This document shows, in pieces, positions 57,608 to 64,000 of a DNA stretch of 64,000 nt. Both the position numbers and the translations under genes were made by a program. The stretch is from Coptis chinensis (taxonomy: Eukaryota > Streptophyta > Magnoliopsida > Ranunculales > Ranunculaceae), in contig CM027380.1 in assembly GCA_015680905.1 (NCBI GenBank), forward strand, positions 39,424,001 through 39,488,000, given 5' to 3'. Positions within the stretch are counted from its first letter, which is position 1. Each line of letters opens with the position of its first letter. The notes beneath the pieces were generated by a model. The model did no database searches. It was given only the letters and a program-made list of their open reading frames with translations, and was not told the DNA's origin.

Positions 57608-58605
57608 CTAAACAATAAACGAGACAATTTAATTCAAATCCAGAGAAAGGTCGAGTCACGTCGGATGAGTTCGTTGATTATTTAAGTTATATGGAGAAAA
57701 CTTTCAATCATAAAAACCTTCAAGACCACAAATAGGTCAAGCTTCATTCTACGTAGTTGAAAGACTATGAACTTGTATGCAATGCGATGAGTTGAACTTC
57801 GAGGGGAGCACTTAGGAACCCAAAGCCAAGAGTCGGTGGCCAACTTTCCCAAGCTAATTCATCTAAGAGCAACATAGCGGGTGCTAGCCAAAGAGAACTA
57901 ACCAAAAAGCTGAAGCTTTGACTAACCCAACACCAAAACCAAGCTTTAATTCATTTCACGAAGCGAAATAACAGTAACCAATTGAAACAAATTATAAAGC
58001 AACCTAAAATCAAAAGAAAATCTCAAGAAAAAAAAATACCCAACCTAAAAAATTGATTCTTTCTCTAGCAGTAATTTAAGCTTTAAATCAACCTATAAAA
58101 TTACTTAAGAGAATCAATATCTAAAGTAAAACCAAAGAGAACAAAAAATTAATTAAGCTTGAATATATAAGAGAACCAACTTTGAAAATCAAAGCTTTTT
58201 GAGAGAGACGGTGAGAAAGATATCTTTCAGATACTGCCGATGGATGTGATTCATTGAGCGATGGTTGAAGGAAAGGTCAATACTGCCGATGGATGTGACT
58301 AAACAGCTTTTATCTTTTTGTTCGATGCAACCTAAACAGTTAACTTTAGGGTCTTTTTTGGTTATTTTTTTAATTTTCCAAAAAAAAATAGGTGGGAAGC
58401 GAAATTAGTTTACAGCTTGGTATTTAGAAGAGATATGCCGACCATTAACAACTCTTGTAGAACTGTTGGGTACCCAGAGAGATTACCCGACAAATGGTCA
58501 GATTATACCGGACAGACAAAATGTGTTGGTAACGTCCTACCGATGGAATCCGTCGGGTATTCTTTATGGCGTCTCTCAGGTAAACTCATTTTTTTGGTAG
58601 TGTCC

Positions 58606-59295
58606 ATTGGTTCAAAAGGGAGTCAGGACTGCTTTATTGCCAAAGCATAGCACATCTTGGCAGCCACTTGATCTTCTCTGATTGTCTTAATTTTCCCATG
58701 ATGTGGGAATTTAAGACACTGGTGATAGGTGCTGGAAACGACTCTGAGTCTGGGTAGCCAGGTCCTACCTAAAATCATGTGATATGGTGTGTTAGCTTTT
58801 ACCATAACAAAATTTATGATAAGAGTTACCAGACCAGTGGCTACAGGTAACTGGATCTCCCTAACTATGAGGGATTTATCCCCACTGAACCTATACAGGT
58901 TGGAGCTGGTGGCAACCATCTCCGCATCTGGGATCTGCAACCTTTTGAATGCATCATAGTAGAGTACATCTGCTGAACTGCCTGGGTCCACCAATATGCG
59001 ATGCAAATCATAATCTCCAAAAGAGAGTGTGAGAACCATTGCATCTTCATATGGGCTTTGGATGTTAAGGCAGTCAGCTTCAGTGAAAAGAATGAGCGGA
59101 TCTTTTTGGGGTACTGCGTTGACCTGAGCTCCTATAGTCATCTCATTGTTCATGATCCTCATCTGCTTGGCGATGCACATTTGATATCGCGCATCCTTGT
59201 CAATGACCTATCCACTTCGTTTACTTGCTTTACCATAAATCATATTTACCTGGAGTCGGCCATTGAGCGGTCTAGTACCTTGGGGGTCCTGAACT
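58606..59295 (-). pseudogene. Tat protease
   Basis: The minus-strand frame 59180-58623 reads DPLILFTEADCLNIQSPYED, MVLTLSFGDYDLHRILVDPG, SSADVLYYDAFKRLQI, GLVTLIINFVMVKA and MILGRTWLPRLRVVSSTYH. The catalytic motif is VDPGSSAD, where VDTGSSAD is usual, so Thr is replaced by Pro next to the catalytic Asp. The upstream linker (LQVNMIYGK) joins gag. A stop near 58623 and the CACTA insertion at 58602 separate it from RT. Confidence 0.88.
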
Positions 59296-61026
59296 TATGT
59301 ACTGATCTCCTCAGGTTGTACTGCATTTGCCTGTTCGTTTGCCACAAATTGCTTCAAATACCCCCTTTCAATCAGATCCTGTAGTTCATTTTTTAGGGTC
59401 CTGCAGGCTCTGGTGCTGTGACCCTTACTCTTATGGAACTTGCAGTAGGTTCTTTGGTCTCTGGTACCCAGGAAACCTGGCTTAAGTGGAGCTGGCCATT
59501 TAAGGTAACTCTGATTTTTGATCGAGTCCAGAACCTCATCTGGCATTTTGTTCAGAGGGGCAAAGTTTCTGTCCATTGAGGGAAGAGCTTCTTCAGCTCC
59601 TTCCACACGTGGCTTCTTCTGTTGCTTTCCATCTGCATTACTGGCTACATTCTCGGTATTACCCTCTAGGCGTTCGTCCCTTTGATGGGGATTCGGCCCT
59701 TTGGCGACCACGATTACAGTCTCTCTTTGATTTTCGAGGGGAATAATTTCCATTCCCTTCTTGAGGAATTCCAGGAACTGTCCGACTAGCTTTCTTCGCT
59801 TCTTGACGTTTGTTCAAGACATCTTCTTCCCACCCCGCATGATTTTCAACCCTGTCAAGGAGTTCTTCTAAATCACGGGGTGGTTTTTTGGAGAGAGATC
59901 TGAATAAGGCATTGTTTTCATCCAACCCTTGTTTAAAAGCTATTATAGCAGTCTATTCATCACAAGACTCTATTTGGATGGAAATTTCCATGAACCGTTG
60001 CATGTAGGATCTCAGTGCTTCTCCATACCTTTTCTTGATGTTGAAAAGTGCATTGATCCGTTTAGGTTGATGCTTGTTGCACGAGTACCTGTCTATGAAG
60101 GTCCTAAATAGTTCTTCTGAAGACTTGATATAGCGCTCAAGTAATCTGTGGTACCACTGGAGTGTAGATCCAGACAAGGAGGCTTTGAATTCATGACACA
60201 TGATATGGTCATATCTCTCATATTGTCCCATAGTGGCACGATACCTGAATATGTGATCCACCGGATCTGACTTGCCACTAAAGACACTGAACTTCGGTTA
60301 TCTGTAACCACGGGGATATGGTTTCCTCATCACCTGTGATGCGAAAGAAGATCTACCTGCCCCCATTATGGCGGATTGAACGAGGGAGTCTTGCATTTTT
60401 CTCCCCTTACCTGTCATCCGATACATCTGATAGATCAAGTCATTCTTCTCAGTTTCCCATGCATCTTCTTTAGTAGAATGCTTCTTGGTCTGAGCTCTTT
60501 TTCTGTGTCGAGGGTCGACATCACGTTCCTGGTCAGTTGACTCTCGTTCGGATGCTGTATATGAGTCCTCATCTAAGTTGCTATATTCCAACTCAGATGT
60601 CTTGCGTCAAGCTGGACCCCCACGCCTTGGGTTCTTTGCACGACCACCTTCTGGAAGGTTGTCATCATCAAGGTCGATGAGTGACTCATTCCCTGTGTCA
60701 GATTGATATAGATGCCTCAACAGCTGTACTTCTCGTTCAAGATTGCTCCTTTGCTGTTCCAGAGCCTGTACTGTCTGGCTTGCCTAAACAGACTCTGGGT
60801 TGGTGAGGACAACATTCTCACGATCTTGACACTCCTCTTGAGCGTTATTCCTGGGGCCTGCACCAGGAATTGTTGGTGCGTCAGTGCTGGTCATGGGTCT
60901 TCGGAGGGGGTTGTTTGCATCGTGGTGACCAGCGTTGTCCCCCTCTTCAGGGGTCTCATGCTCTTCTTCTCTCACAACAATGCTGCATGTGGTAGCGCCA
61001 CCCTTTGTTTTCTTTGCTCTTGCCAT
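59295..61026 (-). pseudogene. Tat gag
   Basis: The start is ATG at 61026 (MARAKKTKGG). The N-terminal third is charged and disordered, with helical segments. The Retrotrans_gag core follows: SGKSDPVDHIFRYRATMGQY, HEFKASLSGSTLQWYHRLL, RTFIDRYSCNKHQPKRINAL, YGEALRSYMQRFMEISIQI, AFKQGLDENNALFRSLSKK. An unusual knuckle, CKFHKSKGHSTRAC (CX2HX4HX4C), is typical of Tat/Ogre elements, followed by LKNELQDLIERGYLKQFV. Stops near 60784, 60608, 60298 and 59953 and a frameshift near 59690 break it. Confidence 0.88.
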
Positions 61027-61102
61027 CACAACAGTAATAGTTTTTAGGTTAAATCAATCGTCTGAAATGTATATTTACCTACTTTTCGTCCCCATAGACG
61101 GC
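61027..61102 (-). other. Surviving Tat gag leader
   Basis: Seventy-six bases lie between the gag ATG and the inserted A-type LTR. The 5' LTR and primer site of the Tat element are not in the window on this side and may lie beyond 64000. Confidence 0.5.
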
Positions 61103-62217
61103 TGATAAACGTAAAATTGAATAATTTACCTACGAAATGAACAATGAAACTCAAAACGCAAGTGAAACTAAACTTAATTACGCGTTGCTATCAAAGATTT
61201 CTATACTCTCAATTCTATCGAAATAGAGTGGAGTAAAAGTTCGTTCCACTCTTAGTTCTTTAGCATTCAAGTTTCCTAGATTGACTAATCTATTCAAAGT
61301 CTAATGAGAGTAATGGTGGGAATTATACTACGATGTGAATTAAAACTAGACGTAATATAAAGATTATAACTTTATTAAATTTAACTAAACAATAATTGAA
61401 TTCTAAATTAATAACTAAGAATTGAATAACAACAACTGAAATTAGATCTAACAATTTTAAATGACAAAATCGAAATGATCAAGAAATAACTATTTTATTT
61501 ATCTAATCAATGAAGAACTATGATTCAAAGAATTAATCTAAATTAACAATGTATGAAACTAATTAATTTAACTAATTTAATTCAAAAACTAGATCTACAA
61601 GCTATTTTAATGGCTACTTCCTATTCTAGATTCTCTAACTATCTCTTTCTTAAGAGCTAAGTCTTGTTTTATGTAAAAGAGAAGACCAGATCCACAATTC
61701 ATGCATGGGCTGAGGTCTCATGTTTTGGGCTGGAAAATCGAGCCCAAAGCCCAATTTTTTCAGTCCACAGAGCCCATTTAAGCTAGTTTTTATTTCAGCA
61801 AAAATTTCATCAACTTTTGCTACTTTGATTGGGCCAACGTTTAGACCATTAGAAAGCTCTTTCCGAGCCGGTCGTTTTGACGTAAGGTAGGCCCAAATCC
61901 GAGGCCCGAGTCCAAAGATATGGTCTTCGGAAGTTCTCACGACTTGTCTTTTTACGCCCGTGTTGACTTTTCAGCTTTTGACCAGGCTTCATAAAGGTTT
62001 TGTCTCCTTGAATCTTGGCCTTTATCACAGAACTTCTTAGCAACCAACCCTTTCCTCCTTTATATCGCCAAAGTGGCACATTTCTACACATAATTGAGTT
62101 CCATGCCTGAAATACATAAAAGCACGTAATTAGCATTAACTCTTATTTATTACTCACATAATTGGTCTAAAAGTAGTATTATTAAGGGGTTAAAACTGTA
62201 GTTTTGGGCTCTTATCA
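61103..62217 (-). repeat. A-type 3' LTR on the minus strand (element A3), shortened
   Basis: On the minus strand it begins TGATAAGAGCCCAAAACTA at 62217 and ends in ACGTTTATCA at 61103. At 1115 bases it is about 380 shorter than the A1 LTRs; the segment with the LTR hairpin is missing. The TATA position is degraded (TTTTACATAAAAC near 61660-61680). No matching 5' LTR is in the window. Confidence 0.8.
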
Positions 62218-63482
62218 AACCACCCGCAAACAGCATTTTGCTTGTCCTCAAGCAAATATGAGAAATTAGTATAAGTGACCAAAAATGGAGTTCTAACTAA
62301 TCTCGTTTCGTTGAGTGCGATTGCATTGACCATATGCAACAAGGCCTTAAACCACTAGGAATTCCCTAGTGGACAAGTTATAGCCTTGTGAGAGTTTTCC
62401 AGTGAAGGTACTCACAAACTTTATCTATACTACAACGACTCAGAAATAAAACTATTGTTTCCTTATCTATGTCTCAATTATCTATACATCTCACTATCAA
62501 TGAATACAGAATAATCAAGTCGAAACCTAAGCTAATATATGCATAATAATCTATCATCTACGAATAAACATATTTGTAATGAGTAATACTATGAGATGAA
62601 CTAGCAGGTCCGTTTATGAAAACTCGGAATAGCGTCCTTAAGTAGGTCCTCACATAAATGTCAAGACAAAAACCACTCTGATTTTTCCGCTCAAGTTTCG
62701 CTACTCCAGTGTGCTGTGGGCACACTTTACCTTACAAACTCAATGACACACAAGGAAGCCAGAGTCGATCAAACACATCTGCCATTTACTATCACACTAA
62801 CCTATTCCTAATTGAGCTAGAGGTCTTTATTAGGTGTTGCGGGGATTAAGAGATGGTTTTAAGAAGGAAGGAAATGGATATTCAAAAAGAACAAGTCTGA
62901 GATAATAGAGTCTTCATATTATGTAACTAGAGAAAACCTTATTCTTTACTTTTGCTTCTACACTTTGTTTCCATCCTTAGCCGTATATATATATTTTTTC
63001 TTTTTCTTTGGCTTTTGACTCCTTGATTATATTTTTGGAGTTCTAACTCTTTATTTTTATTTTTTTTCTTTTATATATTTTTTTATTTGGATGGAAACTT
63101 ACTTTTCTCTTCTGAAGCAACTAACGAATTCTTGATTTCAAAGGTTATTCTATTTTCTATTCTTCATCTATATTCTCAAACTTATTCAAAGAATTGGGTA
63201 GGTTGATTTTTTATTTTGTTTTGTTTTGTAACAGGGTAAATGATTTGTGGTTTATGAAAGGCTCAGAGGGGCGACTAGCGGAAAATAATTCATAGGTTGG
63301 AATTTCTGGCTATATCGATCCAAAGAGGGCCTAAATTCTCGCTTAGGATATGGTATAGTGATCTAGCAAGTGGACGTGTGATTTCTCTATCCGGATTTTA
63401 CTTCTCCCTTGTGTCATTTCTCAAATGTGTCACTCATATAAGGCTTTAGGCTATATTCTCATAGGATTTGTAGAATAAGTAC
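62218..63482 (-). other. A3 polypurine tract and 3' non-coding block, minus strand
   Basis: On the minus strand, CTTGAGGACAAGCAAAATGC and GTTTGCGGGTGG stand before the LTR; the tract carries a C where others have G. The conserved block runs to 63482, with the hairpin at 62352-62372. The block is cut by the element starting at 63483, so A3's ORFs, if any, lie beyond the window. No ORF is supported. Confidence 0.75.
62352..62372 (-). promoter_or_regulatory. Conserved hairpin in the A3 3' block
   Basis: Stem CCACTAGG with CCTAGTGG and a five-base loop, the fourth copy in the window and the only one on the minus strand. Confidence 0.65.
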
Positions 63483-64000
63483 TGTAACGCCCGTATTTAA
63501 AATACGTATTTAGTTATTAATTTATTAATTAAATTATTTATTTAAAATTCATTGGATTTGATTTGGGATATGTAGGCCTGGTTTCTGGGCCCGAGTCTGT
63601 GTTGGGCTTGGGTTTCAAACCCAAGTATATAATCACATTGTTATAGAGAATAGGGTTCTGGGAGAATAAAAAAATAATAAAAATGGAGGCGGAGATGAAA
63701 ACTCGTTGGCTAGAGCATCGGAGTGCGACGACTCAGACTAGGAGGAATTCGTCGAGCTGTTCATTAAGGTGAGTAGTTTAGTTTTTTCTTTTTATTTTTT
63801 CTCGTCTATCGCCTATATAGTTTATACGGAGATAACAGTTTTACAGGAGTATAACAGTTTTACGAGAGTGCATTGTTTCCTGTTATTTTTCCTGCTCTTC
63901 CTCGTTCGTGATTGTTTTATTTTTATTAGTAAAGTCGGTTATATATTTGGACTGTTGAAGCTCGACGGTTATATATTTGGACTGTTGAAGCTCGACAGAG
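63483..64000 (+). mobile_element. Start of a second long LTR of the TGTAACGCCC family
   Basis: It begins TGTAACGCCCGTATTTAAAA and follows 42922-43240 closely (GGCCTGGTTTCTGGGCCCGA, GTGTTGGGCTTGGGTTTCAA), then diverges somewhat. The right end is outside the window, so solo LTR versus full element cannot be decided. A 31-base segment with TTATATATTTGGACTGTTG is repeated at 63938 and 63969, at the very end. It interrupts A3's 3' block. Confidence 0.75.

Overview
The window is a repeat-dominated stretch of a flowering-plant nuclear genome, most likely a eudicot with a large genome. No intact host gene is visible. Nearly every base that can be assigned belongs to transposable elements nested inside one another. 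The species cannot be read from the sequence; the plant assignment rests on the element families: Athila-like and Tat-like Ty3/gypsy elements, long solo LTRs, CACTA, a hAT MITE and an L1-type LINE.

Layout, outside in. A broken LINE (998-2038) is cut off by a Tat-lineage Ty3/gypsy element on the minus strand. The Tat element occupies the outer parts of the window: gag 61026-59295, protease 59295-58606, RT and two RNase H domains 54727-52813, integrase 52121-51120 and 7055-6624, and a spliced antisense extra ORF 3076-5683. Its gag-pol is cut by three insertions with readable target-site duplications (TSDs): a CACTA carrying a host gene exon (54731-58602, TSD TCC), a hAT MITE (52130-52804, TSD GGTATTT[A/T]) and a 44-kb Athila-like complex (7056-51114, TSD TAGTT). 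A further Athila-like fragment on the minus strand (61103-63482) abuts its gag leader.

The 44-kb complex contains an outer element, A1 (LTRs 7056-8554 and 49618-51114). Inside it lies a related element, A2 (truncated 5' LTR 8579-9323, 3' LTR 35613-37403). A2 is itself broken by a full-length Athila-like element, B (10891-26301, TSD CTTAT), and by a Copia-type solo LTR (27917-29189, TSD CTCGC). A1 also holds a 3.4-kb solo LTR (42922-46359, TSD GTTTT), and a second copy of that family begins at 63483. The deepest insertions sit four levels inside the LINE.

A1 and A2 share an unusual gene order: gag-protease with a novel C-terminus, then two separate env-position ORFs (here called Y and Z), with no reverse transcriptase, RNase H or integrase at all. 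B keeps a decayed but complete gag-PR-RT-RH-INT order and a Z-like ORF. A and B have very different LTRs but share a 1.5-kb non-coding block before the 3' LTR, a conserved hairpin, the polypurine tract and a similar primer site. This suggests that A depended on a B-like partner for mobilisation. All element genes seen here carry stops, frameshifts, deletions or insertions.
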